Positions 1 to 13,199 of a DNA stretch of 64,000 nucleotides are shown one piece after another; positions within the stretch are counted from its first letter, which is position 1; each line of letters starts with the position of its first letter. The notes under the pieces were generated by a model. The model searched no databases and was not told the origin of the DNA. It worked only from the letters and a program-made list of their open reading frames with translations. The DNA comes from Pyrococcus sp. NA2 (GTDB taxonomy: Archaea; Methanobacteriota_B; Thermococci; Thermococcales; Thermococcaceae), in the NCBI RefSeq assembly GCF_000211475.1, contig NC_015474.1, positions 1,702,122 through 1,766,121 of the forward strand, given 5' to 3'. The position numbers and the translations under genes were made by a program.

Positions 1-1
1 G

Positions 2-697
<696 letters not shown>

Positions 698-732
698 ACT
701 TAACCTTAAGGTAATACTAAATAATATTAAGG

Positions 733-1845
733 TCATATCTGGCCAGAAGTAATCCTTAAAATCCACAATTCAAAGAGTGGATTTTCGATGAGGTACTTTC
801 CATTCTCTTTTATTATAAGCTCCTTCTCTTGAAGGGCTCTCAGAGAAACTTGGACAGTTGACGCTCTGTTAAACCCATAACGATTCATGAAGTCCCTTGA
901 GTAAAGATCCCTCTCACCCTTAGCGATAGCAACTAGTACTCTTCTCTGGTTCATAGGTAATGAGCTCCATATTTCTTCAAAGAATTCAGATGTTTCACTT
1001 AAAATCTCGTCAATTATTTCCTTTAGATCGTCCATAGAAATCTTCTGTTGCCTTGAGATAGTGGCGTTCAGCCATAGATGGTAGCAGATCATTTGAGTGT
1101 AGTGTGGATGTCCTTTAGTTATGTCCAATATTTTCTCAATGACATCCTTCTCAATTTTAAGCCCACTTTCCTCGAACTTCGTGGATATGAATGGTTCGAA
1201 TTTTTCCCTGGGAATCCTCTTCAATACCATGTGCATTCCGAAGTTGTAGAAGGGGCTCTTAGGCGAGTGAAATATCTTGCGCATCATTCCCTGTTTACTT
1301 CCAACGAAAACAAATGTCACATCCTTTTGTCCTTGAAATTCAGCACGCATTTTCGGTAATATATCTTTTCCAAGATTACTTATCTCCTGAAATTCATCAA
1401 AGACAACGACAACTTTTTTCCCTGTTATCTCAGCTAAACGTTGCGGTATCTTTAAAGCTTCATCAAGCGCAATATCTTCCTCGCCTACACTGAACTCTAC
1501 CTTGATCTTGTCTCCAAGTACTATCCTAGGCCTCACTATCTTGAAGAGTTTCCGAATGAAGTCTTCAATCCTTCCACGCCAAGTTGCAAGTGCCGAAGAG
1601 CTTATCTTCTCCGCGAGCTCCTTTTTTGTAATGATCCCTGAGCAGTCTACCTCTATTGGATAAACCTTATCTCTCAATTCTTCCAGGGCTATACCAACGA
1701 GTGAACTCTTACCATAGCGTCTAGGTGAGTAAATAATGACGTTTTGCCCACTCATTATAGCTAGTTTCAACTTCTCAAGCTCTTCTTCCCTATCCGCGAA
1801 GTGCTCCTTCCCGACCTTCCTTCCATATATAAATGGAGAATTCAT
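733..1845 (-). CDS. archaeal AAA/STAND-type ATPase (PF01637-like)
   Basis: 370 residues. Starts with FIYGRKVGKEHFADREEEL, the typical opening of the 'archaeal ATPase' family, followed by Walker A (YSPRRYGKSSLV, about residue 40) and Walker B (KVVVVFDEFQEI, about residue 145). The C-terminal third (VLVAIAKGERD, LRALQEKELIIKENGKYLIENPLFELW) is the winged-helix wing common in this family. Members are widespread in hyperthermophile genomes, often near mobile or defence loci; their roles are mostly unknown. The ATG at 1845 has AGGTGA 7 bases upstream. It follows cas3 on the same strand after a 56-base gap that holds its own promoter with flanking direct repeats, so it may be separately controlled. 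Membership in the CRISPR system is not established. Confidence 0.75.
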   Translation of the reverse strand: MNSPFIYGRKVGKEHFADREEELEKLKLAIMSGQNVIIYSPRRYGKSSLVGIALEELRDKVYPIEVDCSGIITKKELAEKISSSALATWRGRIEDFIRKLFKIVRPRIVLGDKIKVEFSVGEEDIALDEALKIPQRLAEITGKKVVVVFDEFQEISNLGKDILPKMRAEFQGQKDVTFVFVGSKQGMMRKIFHSPKSPFYNFGMHMVLKRIPREKFEPFISTKFEESGLKIEKDVIEKILDITKGHPHYTQMICYHLWLNATISRQQKISMDDLKEIIDEILSETSEFFEEIWSSLPMNQRRVLVAIAKGERDLYSRDFMNRYGFNRASTVQVSLRALQEKELIIKENGKYLIENPLFELWILRITSGQI

Positions 1846-1871
1846 TACATCTTCACCTGTAACAGTATTTG

Positions 1872-1902
1872 ATGTAATGTTTTTTATAGTTTTTTATGTA
1901 AT
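1872..1902 (-). promoter_or_regulatory. promoter of the ATPase gene with ATGTAAT direct repeats
   Basis: Two copies of ATGTAAT (1872-1878 and 1896-1902, read on +) flank the AT-rich core TTTTTTATAGTTTTTT, which on the minus strand gives two TATAAAAAAC-like boxes. The repeats are 24 bases apart, about two helical turns, so a dimer could bind both on one face and cover the TATA box. The right-hand copy reaches the last base of cas3. This is an operator-like arrangement; the binding protein is unknown, with the Csa3-like protein an obvious but untested candidate. Confidence 0.4.
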
Positions 1903-4112
1903 CACAGTATCTCCTCCTCTCCAACCTCATCGAGAAGGCCTAGTTCATGGCTATATCTTAAATTGGCAATTATCACATGATGCTTTCTATCGTAGGTGAA
2001 TATCTCACCTAATTGATTCTTTAACGCAAAGAATTTCCAGTAAGGAATTGGGACGAGATAACGGTGAATTTCAATGCCTTTCCCTTTATCGACTAGCTCA
2101 CTAACCTTCCCTGCAAATCTAATGGGAACCACTTCCAAGCCTTGGAACATCTCATAGAATTTTTCTTCATTTTCTCCTCTTTTTAGGGGTTGTAATTCCT
2201 TAAAAAGCTCTAGAGCTGTTTGTTTGTGCTCTTCTATTTCTTTAATAAGATCCTTTTCTACACGGGAATAGGCTCTGTTAACAAGTTCTGGGATTTTGGA
2301 TTCCACAAGCTTATCTCCATCCAAATCCTCAAGTATTCTAATGCTATCCTTAACGATATCGTAGGGCCTGTATACCTTTTCATCATCTTCAGACCCCTTA
2401 GTCAAGATGTACACATCAGCTATCCTTCCTTCTCTCCATCCTTGCCTATTAACTCTCCCAAAGCGTTGAATTAGGGCATCTAATGGTGCAGGTTCCGTTA
2501 GGATCGTTTTAAAGCTTATGTCAAGTGAAACTTCAACAACTTGAGTTGCCACAACGAAGTCGTAGCTGTTTAAGTGCTTTCTAAGCCTTCTTTCGGTTTC
2601 CTCCCTATCTCCATATGTGAAACGACTGTGAAGAAGTAGAACCTTATAACCCAAACTCTTTAGCTCTCTATAGGCTTCCACTGCCTTTCCAACTGTATTA
2701 CAGGCTATCAACGCTGGAGTTTGAGATGTCCCTTTGAATTCCTTTGTAAGTTCGTGAAGCGTTGAATCTATAGAACCATCAACAATTCTAATTCTGTGCC
2801 TTGTAAAGCTATCGGCCTCTTCAGTTGAGACCTTCAATTTCCTGGGTTCTAAAGCTTCAATGAAAAGTTGCTCTATGAAGTCTGGAAGCGTTGCAGACAT
2901 GACTAATGTTTTAGTTTTATATTCTTTCAGCAATTCCAGCATTGCGAGTATTATTCCCAGAATGTTCGGTTCATAGACGTGTATCTCATCAAAAATTAAT
3001 AGGGCACCAACAAGTTCGCTTAGCGTCATCTCGAAGAAACCAACACCAAAAAAGGCCTTCATTATCTGGAATGGCGTTGTAATTTTTAGTGGTGTGAATA
3101 TCTTTCTGTACAAACTCGAGAGGCGTCTATATTCCAGGTTCGAAGCGTAAAGATAATACGAGGAAGAGCTGTGGAGAACCCCAACAAGCTCTGGACTCCT
3201 AAAATATCTTAGCAATCGATCATGCATTGCATTGATGCTGGCCTTGTAGGGGAGGACGTAGAATATTCTGTTTGATATTCCCTTTTTAGTCCTATGAGCG
3301 TTTACATCTGCCCAGAGTAGTGCAGCTTCAGTCTTACCGTATCCAGTTGGAGCCCTTAAGAGGAGGTTCCCTCTAGTTTGATTTGCCTGTATTTGGATAG
3401 GCCTCCACTTTTCCCTCGGGATTTCAAGTTCAATTATCTCAGCTATACCAGGGAGATTCCTGACGGAATTTTCTCCTGCCGAGGATAGGTGATCACAAGC
3501 ATTCAACAAGCCCTTGAGAAATATCAGCTCATTCCTATGGCTCTTCCAATTCCTGTCATACCAATTCAACAAGGCATCGAAATCGTAGTCCATGATCTTA
3601 TCTTTCCAGTTCCTGGGAAGTTTAAATTTCTCCAGAGGTTTTCCAAAAATGTAAACCTCCCAATAGGGAATCTTTGGGAGAAAAACTTCCTCTATGTAAT
3701 CGGCATTTTCGAGCAGTTCACTGGCCTTCTCAAGGTAACCTTCCCAGACGAAATTATCTACTTTTGTGGGCACTGGCAAATCGCTTAGATACCTGTGGTG
3801 GGTTAGGATTGAAAGTGCAATTAGATTTCTCTCTTCTTCTGAATACTCCAAGAACTGTGTAAAAGGAACTGATAAGATCTCGTGCCTGTAACCCCAAATC
3901 TTTCCTCGTGCTCCTGCCTTTTGGAAACCAATGGCACATTTGCCAAGGTCATGTAAAAGAATTGAATAAAAGAGGAGTTCCCAGAAGTTCCCCCTTGAGA
4001 GCTCGGGAATCCAGGGAAACGCTGACTTCATGCTCTTTAACACGTTTAATGCATCGTTAACGTGACACTCGAGGAAGTCATTTGGATTGAATTTCGCCAT
4101 GCAAACTTTCAT
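1902..4112 (-). CDS. cas3: CRISPR-associated nuclease-helicase Cas3 (HD + DExD/H)
   Basis: About 736 residues from the chosen start. The N-terminal HD nuclease shows an early His (ECHVND), HDLGK (about residue 54) and a THH motif (about 104). The helicase has Walker A APTGYGKTEA (about 254), DEIH, SATLPDF, VATQVVEVSLDI and the motif VI region QRFGRVNRQG. In type I systems Cas3 is recruited to the R-loop made by Cascade and degrades the target strand. HD and helicase parts are fused, as in the Cst/Tneap subtype. The reading frame is open to an ATG at 4145, but the ATG at 4112 has GGAGTG at a good distance, so I place the start there; ATG 4100 (MAKFNPNDF) is also possible. It overlaps the 3' end of cas5, implying translational coupling. 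Confidence 0.93.
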   Translation of the reverse strand: MKVCMAKFNPNDFLECHVNDALNVLKSMKSAFPWIPELSRGNFWELLFYSILLHDLGKCAIGFQKAGARGKIWGYRHEILSVPFTQFLEYSEEERNLIALSILTHHRYLSDLPVPTKVDNFVWEGYLEKASELLENADYIEEVFLPKIPYWEVYIFGKPLEKFKLPRNWKDKIMDYDFDALLNWYDRNWKSHRNELIFLKGLLNACDHLSSAGENSVRNLPGIAEIIELEIPREKWRPIQIQANQTRGNLLLRAPTGYGKTEAALLWADVNAHRTKKGISNRIFYVLPYKASINAMHDRLLRYFRSPELVGVLHSSSSYYLYASNLEYRRLSSLYRKIFTPLKITTPFQIMKAFFGVGFFEMTLSELVGALLIFDEIHVYEPNILGIILAMLELLKEYKTKTLVMSATLPDFIEQLFIEALEPRKLKVSTEEADSFTRHRIRIVDGSIDSTLHELTKEFKGTSQTPALIACNTVGKAVEAYRELKSLGYKVLLLHSRFTYGDREETERRLRKHLNSYDFVVATQVVEVSLDISFKTILTEPAPLDALIQRFGRVNRQGWREGRIADVYILTKGSEDDEKVYRPYDIVKDSIRILEDLDGDKLVESKIPELVNRAYSRVEKDLIKEIEEHKQTALELFKELQPLKRGENEEKFYEMFQGLEVVPIRFAGKVSELVDKGKGIEIHRYLVPIPYWKFFALKNQLGEIFTYDRKHHVIIANLRYSHELGLLDEVGEEEIL

Positions 4113-4734
4113 ATATCCACACTCCAATGTCGATTTCAGGATCATAAGGTAACGTTCCTCTGTAGGTTTGCCTCCTTCTCTGTCCTATTGTTCTCGGAAA
4201 TTGAAGAATCGTGAAAGGTCTCACAAGCTTTGCTCTTCTTGGAATTGTTGAGTAATCGAACTCCACTGGAAGGGCGTGAATTATCCCGGGTAGTCCCGCA
4301 GATACTGGAACGATTGTGCCACCGACTGGGACATTTTCACGCCTTTCAAGATCAATTTTCTTAATTTCTTCCACGGTTGCTATATCGCTTGAACGTCCAA
4401 GCAGAAGTTGGAACCTTGGCTTTCTGAAGTATCTCTCCCACTCGTCGGGAAGATAGAGGTAGAGGGTGTTATTGAAGAGGATTTCACGTTTTATAACATC
4501 CGTTTCAGGTTTTCCCAGGGCGTAAATCCTTTCAAGGTCGAGACCCCTTCCCTCACTGATGAACACGTAACCTATGAAGGGAACTTCTCTGAATGACACT
4601 ATTTCCCCTCTTGCCGCAGATAGAATCCCCTGAATTGTTGAGAGCGGGGGAACGGGTAGGGTGGGCTGATAACCTGACTGAAAGGTGGGATACCTAAAGC
4701 TGGCGGTCCAGCTTTTGAGCTTTACTCGTATCAT
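4078..4734 (-). CDS. cas5: CRISPR Cascade subunit Cas5 (Cas5t type)
   Basis: 218 residues. The N-terminus (MIRVKLKSWTASFRYPTF) is the ferredoxin-like RAMP start of Cas5 proteins, followed by a segment typical of Cas5t (PVPPLSTIQGILSAARGE). In Cascade, Cas5 caps the 5' handle of the crRNA and contacts Cas8. It starts 4 bases after the cas7 stop, with GGTGA inside the end of cas7 as ribosome site, and runs about 35 bases into cas3. The sequence shows no nuclease motif, consistent with a structural role in a system that carries a separate Cas6. Confidence 0.85.
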   Translation of the reverse strand: MIRVKLKSWTASFRYPTFQSGYQPTLPVPPLSTIQGILSAARGEIVSFREVPFIGYVFISEGRGLDLERIYALGKPETDVIKREILFNNTLYLYLPDEWERYFRKPRFQLLLGRSSDIATVEEIKKIDLERRENVPVGGTIVPVSAGLPGIIHALPVEFDYSTIPRRAKLVRPFTILQFPRTIGQRRRQTYRGTLPYDPEIDIGVWIYESLHGEIQSK

Positions 4735-4738
4735 GAGC

Positions 4739-7431
<2,693 letters not shown>

Positions 7432-7530
7432 CTCCTAATCTGAATCTTTCTCTATAATTTACAAAAAGAAAAAAGAAAATCTTTCTTCAAATAAAAGTTA
7501 TTTCCTACGAATGCTTTAAACAATGAATCC
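7432..7530 (-). promoter_or_regulatory. AT-rich leader between cas6 and cas8
   Basis: The minus strand carries long A/T runs (TTTTCTTTTTTCTTTTTG, then TAAATTATAG) and ends in AGGAGGTG at the cas8 start. It is long enough for a transcription terminator after cas6 and an internal promoter for the effector genes. No CRISPR repeat is present. Function is inferred from composition only. Confidence 0.3.
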
Positions 7531-8352
<822 letters not shown>

Positions 8353-8419
8353 CTAATTGAAACTACCAACTACTGTAAGTCGTCAGAACTTAAAAGATTT
8401 ATGCTCTGAAGGTTGCCAA

Positions 8420-10030
8420 TTATTCTAGATGGATCGCAAAATTCTCGAGAACTAATACATCAATATTGGATATTTTAGCCGTTCTAATTGCATCCCTGGG
8501 AGAGCATACTATCGGCTCTCCATGCATATTGAAGGATGTGTTTAAAACAGCCCCAACTCCAGACCTCTTCTCAAACTCCTTTATTATCCTGTAATATCTT
8601 TCCGTTTCCTTTTCATTTGGAACGCTCTGAGGTCTAGTTGTATTATCAACGTGAATCACAGCCGGAGCTATATTCCTGAACTCCTCGCTTGCGATGTAAC
8701 TCATCGTCATGAACCTGTTCGGCTCTCCCGTCAGATCCTCTATGTATTCTTCAAACCTCTCCTCGAGTATTGAAGGAGCAAACGGCTGAAAGACATCCCT
8801 TCTAAGGGCTATGTTCAATTTCTCCTTAACACTCTCATCCCTGGGATCCGCCAGAATAGATCTGTTTCCAAGGGCCCTTGGTCCATATTCCATCCTTCCC
8901 TGGAAGAGGCCGACTATCTTTCCCTCACTCAATGAATCTGCAACAAATGATGGGACATCAACTTCCTCATACTCCAACTTCTCTCTTTTTAGCTCCTCTT
9001 CTATGGTCTCTAAAGGATAGGACGGTCCCAAGAAGACGTGTCTCAGCTTGAAAGGCTTCCATTTTCCGTACATTCTTTCCATCTGAGCCTTCACATAGAT
9101 TGCAGCCCCGAAGGCCAATCCAGCATCATCCATGGCGGGAAACACCCATACATCACCGAATATCCTCCTAAGGATCGCATTGGCCTTCACGTTCTGGGCA
9201 ACCCCTCCTGCGTAAGCTATTGGCAAATCATATTCCTTTAGTTTTAATCCAAGCTCTTCAACAAGTTTTTCCAGATGAGCCTGAGCACTTGCGGCTATCT
9301 CTATCGCCTTTCTCTCGAGCTCTCCATTTAAGATACCCTTCTTTAAGTTTGAGGATACCTCCTTAGCCCTTTCTAAGGGAAAGGAAAATATCTCGGCTAA
9401 CTTTCTTGTTGCCTCCGTTCCTATTATCTTCAGCTTGTTCTCAAAGGTTAGCCCCTTCACTTCTATGATTGAGGATAGCTCGTACTTTGGCTTACCATAA
9501 GCAGCCAGGCTCATGACCTTACCTTCATGCCTCATTGGTTTGAATCCTAGGAGCTCGGTTATTGAAGCGTAGAAGTCTCCCAGGGAATCTATGTAAGTTG
9601 ATTGGGCTATTCTAAAGAGCTCACCATCTCTCCCGATGCTGATCGTTGAGCTGAGACCATCACCTGCCGCATCGATCGTTAGAACTACCGCATCCTTCAG
9701 CCCAGAGGTATAATAAGCGGAGGAAGCATGAGCCAGGTGGTGTTCAACGAATATTACCTTTTCCTTGAAGTTGACTCCAAAAACCTTTTTGAGCTCACTT
9801 TCAAGCTCCAAAAGCCTCTTTTGTCTTCTGAAAAGGCCTGCCACAGCTATGATGTCCACTTCCTCAGGATAAGTATCCGAGATCTCAAGGATTTTTCTCA
9901 AGCTAAGCCTCGGGAATCCCCTGTACTTCTTTATCCTGTTGAGCCTCTCCTCGTTAATAGCATAGAGTTCCTCCTCCTTAATCAATGCAACCCCCGCATC
10001 GTGACCATCATGAATCCCAAGTATTATCAT
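8420..10030 (-). CDS. carbamoyltransferase of the NodU/TobZ family
   Basis: 536 residues. The N-terminal actin/Kae1-like domain starts MIILGIHDGHDAGVALI and includes the metal-binding EHHLAHASSAYYTS (about residue 96) and DAAGDG. The C-terminal lobe has QGRMEYGPRALGNRSILADPR split by the YrdC-like part, and ends with GAVLNTSFNMHGEPIVCSPR. In the family, carbamoyl-phosphate and ATP give a carbamoyl-adenylate that is passed to a hydroxyl acceptor. No antibiotic cluster is present, so the acceptor (sugar, lipid or nucleoside) cannot be named. A carbamate kinase lies 27 kb away in this window. It is divergent from the Fap7 gene. Confidence 0.85.
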   Translation of the reverse strand: MIILGIHDGHDAGVALIKEEELYAINEERLNRIKKYRGFPRLSLRKILEISDTYPEEVDIIAVAGLFRRQKRLLELESELKKVFGVNFKEKVIFVEHHLAHASSAYYTSGLKDAVVLTIDAAGDGLSSTISIGRDGELFRIAQSTYIDSLGDFYASITELLGFKPMRHEGKVMSLAAYGKPKYELSSIIEVKGLTFENKLKIIGTEATRKLAEIFSFPLERAKEVSSNLKKGILNGELERKAIEIAASAQAHLEKLVEELGLKLKEYDLPIAYAGGVAQNVKANAILRRIFGDVWVFPAMDDAGLAFGAAIYVKAQMERMYGKWKPFKLRHVFLGPSYPLETIEEELKREKLEYEEVDVPSFVADSLSEGKIVGLFQGRMEYGPRALGNRSILADPRDESVKEKLNIALRRDVFQPFAPSILEERFEEYIEDLTGEPNRFMTMSYIASEEFRNIAPAVIHVDNTTRPQSVPNEKETERYYRIIKEFEKRSGVGAVLNTSFNMHGEPIVCSPRDAIRTAKISNIDVLVLENFAIHLE

Positions 10031-10104
10031 CGGTTTAGAGAACCCGGGCTAGAATAAAAAATTATCTTTTTAAATGACTTAGCATACCCACTCCAGGTGA
10101 GAGA

Positions 10105-10647
10105 ATGCTGATAGCGATAACTGGGACTCCTGGGGTTGGAAAGACTACAATAGCAAAATTGCTCGCAGAAAGGCTTGGGTATGAATACGTAAACTTGAGG
10201 GATTTTGCCCTTGAGAAGGGTTGTGGGAGAAAGGTTAATGATGAGGTGGAAGTTGAGATAGATGAGTTGGCCTACTTCGTTGAGAGGGAGTTCAAAGGTA
10301 AAGATGCCATTCTTGACGGACATCTGAGCCACTTAATGCCCGTTGACTTGGTTATAGTGTTGAGAGTCCACCCCGGGATAATAGGGGAGAGGTTGAAGAA
10401 GAGGGGATACAGCAAGGAGAAGATCGGAGAGAACGTTGAGGCTGAGCTGGTTGATGCCATATTGATAGAGGCTATAGACGAGCACGAAAACGTTATAGAA
10501 GTTGACACAACTAATAAAACTCCAGAAGAAGTTGTCAACGAGATCCTAGAACTTATAAACTCCGGAGTTAAGAGGAGAATAGGAATAGTCGACTGGAGCA
10601 GGGTTTACGATGAAATAATTCCATACCTGAGACTTGGAGGTGAGTGA
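10105..10647 (+). CDS. Fap7/AK6-type adenylate kinase-NTPase
   Basis: 180 residues. A P-loop ([13 protein letters not shown]) opens the protein, followed by [10 protein letters not shown] and [11 protein letters not shown], the pattern of the AK6/Fap7 family rather than classical Adk. Archaeal and eukaryotic Fap7 binds the Rps14/uS11 ribosomal protein and acts in small-subunit maturation. The C-terminal extension [16 protein letters not shown] is usual in Thermococcales homologues. The htpX-like gene begins within its last codons (GGAGGTGA at its end is the ribosome site of the next gene), so both are probably one transcript. Confidence 0.85.
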   Translation: MLIAITGTPGVGKTTIAKLLAERLGYEYVNLRDFALEKGCGRKVNDEVEVEIDELAYFVEREFKGKDAILDGHLSHLMPVDLVIVLRVHPGIIGERLKKRGYSKEKIGENVEAELVDAILIEAIDEHENVIEVDTTNKTPEEVVNEILELINSGVKRRIGIVDWSRVYDEIIPYLRLGGE

Positions 10648-10649
10648 GC

Positions 10650-11519
10650 ATGGGCTTGGGGTTGTGGGTTAGAACTGGAGTGTTAATGGCATTCCTCACC
10701 GCTCTCCTGGTTGGAATAGGCTACCTAATAGGCGGAAGGGGTGGGATGTTAATAGCCTTCACACTGGCACTCTTCATGAACTTCCTCAGCTATTGGTTTA
10801 GCGATTCAATAGTCTTAAGCTGGTACAACGCGAGGATAGTTAGCGAGGAGGAAGCTCCTGAGTTGCATGCCATAGTTGAGAAGTTGGCCAGAGCCGCCGG
10901 CATTCCAAAGCCCAGAGTAGCGATAGTTCCAACTATGGTTCCAAATGCATTCGCAACTGGGAGAAGTCCCAGTAACGCGGTGGTTGCGGTAACTGAGGGA
11001 TTGCTTCACTTACTCAACAGGGATGAGCTCGAGGGAGTTATAGCACATGAGATTAGCCACATAAAGAATAGGGACACCTTAATACAGACGATAGCTGCAG
11101 TTCTAGCTGGAGCAATAATGATACTTGTCGATTTCGCGAGATGGTCTCTGTGGTTTGGGGCTTACGATGATGAGAGGGACTCAGGAAACATAATTGGGCT
11201 GATACTTGCGATAGTTCTAGCTCCACTAGCGGCCATCCTAATACAGATGGCGATAAGCAGGTCGAGGGAGTATCTAGCAGATGAAACTGGAGCTAGAATA
11301 AGCGGGAAGCCTCATGCCCTTGCGAGCGCCCTCATGAAGATAGAGGAGGCCATTAGGTACAGGCCCTTAAGAAGGGGTAATCCAGCAACGGCCCACATGT
11401 TCATAGTGAACCCGTTCAGGGGAATTGACTTCGCGGAGCTCTTCTCAACTCACCCACCAACGGAGAAGAGGATTGAGAGGCTCAGGAAGATAGCACTCGA
11501 GATGGGCATAATATTCTGA
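10650..11519 (+). CDS. htpX: HtpX-like membrane zinc protease (M48)
   Basis: 289 residues from ATG 10650, which has GGAGGTGA six bases upstream; a GTG at 10644 is too close. Two membrane segments near the N-terminus and two after the active site flank [11 protein letters not shown] (zinc ligands and catalytic Glu, about residue 132) and the third-ligand region [13 protein letters not shown]. HtpX proteases cleave damaged membrane proteins. The C-terminal [13 protein letters not shown] is the family signature. Its position after the Fap7 gene suggests a housekeeping unit. Confidence 0.9.
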   Translation: MGLGLWVRTGVLMAFLTALLVGIGYLIGGRGGMLIAFTLALFMNFLSYWFSDSIVLSWYNARIVSEEEAPELHAIVEKLARAAGIPKPRVAIVPTMVPNAFATGRSPSNAVVAVTEGLLHLLNRDELEGVIAHEISHIKNRDTLIQTIAAVLAGAIMILVDFARWSLWFGAYDDERDSGNIIGLILAIVLAPLAAILIQMAISRSREYLADETGARISGKPHALASALMKIEEAIRYRPLRRGNPATAHMFIVNPFRGIDFAELFSTHPPTEKRIERLRKIALEMGIIF

Positions 11520-11555
11520 AAGCTTTTTATCCTCTTTTTTGAAACTAATCATGTC

Positions 11556-13199
11556 ATGATGCAATTAGTGAAGGAGTATCCCATAGGTAAGGGAATTAAG
11601 CTCTTTTCTAACAAGGGCCCTATCGTCTTAGTGGATGGAAAAGTTGGCTACCTCTTTGAATGGGTTGACTATTACCTTGAGGTTCCAGGGAATGGAGAAT
11701 TCAAGGTCTTCCTGGGAGATGAAGAGGCTGAAGTTATCTCGAATAACCTCTACAAGATCACCTCCAAGAATTATATTGGAAAGTCAAAGCTTGAAATAAG
11801 AAAGAATGGGCGAACGATTCTTAGAATCGACGTTGAAATTATCTCGGAAAAGTTTGCCAAAATTGGAAAGAACAAAGTTGAAGATGTTAATGAAAGCACG
11901 ATAGGGAGGGTAATTGAGAATTATAGAACATTCGTTGAGGCCATAACTGCTGAACTAAAACGAAGAGCATTGGAGTTACCTTTTAGCATTAAGTCCCCTA
12001 CAGGCTTTGAATTCGTTGAGAGCGACGACCCTGTTAGTGAACTCTTCGCCTATCACTTCCTAAGGAATAATAAAGATAGGATAATCTCAGCCTACGAGGA
12101 GATCCTCAAAAGACCTCACAAGAAACTCTTGGAGGAACTCGGGTGGGTTCACTTTTGGGAGGTAAGTGAAATCGACGAGGATACTATCTTAAGCATTGCC
12201 CAGTATCCAGAGAATCTTATTGAGGTTAAAACTCCTGGGGTTGAGATTAATGGAAGTAGATATGCACCACTAAAACTTCTCCAAAAGGAAAAATATGAAA
12301 CATTTGACACGCTTGAAAATAGGTTTGCAAAGTATTTCCTTAGTGAGCTAATAAACTGGAGCGAGAGAGTTTTAGAGAGCTTTTCAGAGGTAAATATAGG
12401 GGATGAAACTATAGAAGGACTCCTTCATAGCCTCGAATACTTCTGGAATGATCCAATTTTCAGCGAAGTTGGGGAATTCACTATGTTCCCATATACCTCT
12501 CAGGTGCTACTCAAGAGAGAAGGATATAGGGATTTACTTGAACTTTGGAAGGAGTTTAGAGCCTATTCGCCCTTCTTCGGTGAGCTTAATAGGGTTATTG
12601 AAAATAAGGATGTAGCAAAGCTCTACGAGTACTGGTGCTTCTTCAAACTTGTAGAGAAACTTGGTAAGATCCTCGGCAAAAAGAGTCTTAGAATAATTAT
12701 TGAGCCAACGGGAGAACTCCATGAGAGCGATAGTAAGGAGGAGGTTTACGCTGAATTCAGTAATGGCTGGAGACTTTACTACAACAAAAAGTTAGCTCCC
12801 AGGAAGTGGAGCTACTCCGTCTCCCTTAGACCCGACTTCTCGCTATTTAGTGGGGATCCATCAGATAAAAGGACGAGACTAATAGGGGTTTTCGATGCTA
12901 AGTTCAAATTTGAGCCCGTTGATCTCAGTAAGTTTGCAGATGAAGAAAAGAAAATGGAGAAAAACCCAGATCTCCAAACATGGGCAAAGCTGGAAGATAT
13001 ATATAAGATGCACACGTATAAAGATGCTTTGAATGCCCAGTTTGCTGTTGTGCTTTATCCAGGAAAAAGAAGTATATTTTACGATTTAGATAGGGGCAAG
13101 ATTGAAAGTTTCACGATAAGTGACACTTTGAGAGGGAACATTAGAGGGGTTGGTTACCTCGGATTCATTCCAGAGGTGATTGAAGATGAGAACTTTTAG
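11556..13199 (+). CDS. McrC-like nuclease subunit (DUF2357 + PD-(D/E)XK)
   Basis: 547 residues. The N-terminal half is of DUF2357 kind (DPVSELFAYHFLRNN, TLENRFAKYFLSELI, LYEYWCFFKLVEKL). The C-terminal half holds a PD-(D/E)XK nuclease site, RPDFSLFSGD followed by GVFDAKFKF (Asp ... Asp-x-Lys, about residues 429-453). In McrBC-type restriction this subunit cuts DNA when driven by the McrB motor. The gene precedes its McrB partner, the reverse of the E. coli order, and overlaps it. A TATA box (CTTTTTAT at 11523-11530) about 26 bases ahead of ATG 11556 implies a leaderless transcript. ATG 11559 is an alternative start. Confidence 0.8.
   Translation: MMQLVKEYPIGKGIKLFSNKGPIVLVDGKVGYLFEWVDYYLEVPGNGEFKVFLGDEEAEVISNNLYKITSKNYIGKSKLEIRKNGRTILRIDVEIISEKFAKIGKNKVEDVNESTIGRVIENYRTFVEAITAELKRRALELPFSIKSPTGFEFVESDDPVSELFAYHFLRNNKDRIISAYEEILKRPHKKLLEELGWVHFWEVSEIDEDTILSIAQYPENLIEVKTPGVEINGSRYAPLKLLQKEKYETFDTLENRFAKYFLSELINWSERVLESFSEVNIGDETIEGLLHSLEYFWNDPIFSEVGEFTMFPYTSQVLLKREGYRDLLELWKEFRAYSPFFGELNRVIENKDVAKLYEYWCFFKLVEKLGKILGKKSLRIIIEPTGELHESDSKEEVYAEFSNGWRLYYNKKLAPRKWSYSVSLRPDFSLFSGDPSDKRTRLIGVFDAKFKFEPVDLSKFADEEKKMEKNPDLQTWAKLEDIYKMHTYKDALNAQFAVVLYPGKRSIFYDLDRGKIESFTISDTLRGNIRGVGYLGFIPEVIEDENF

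Noticed and set aside
4113-4145. Upstream ATG 4145 of cas3
   Set aside because: Its GAGG is too far upstream, while ATG 4112 has GGAGTG at proper distance; kept as an alternative only.
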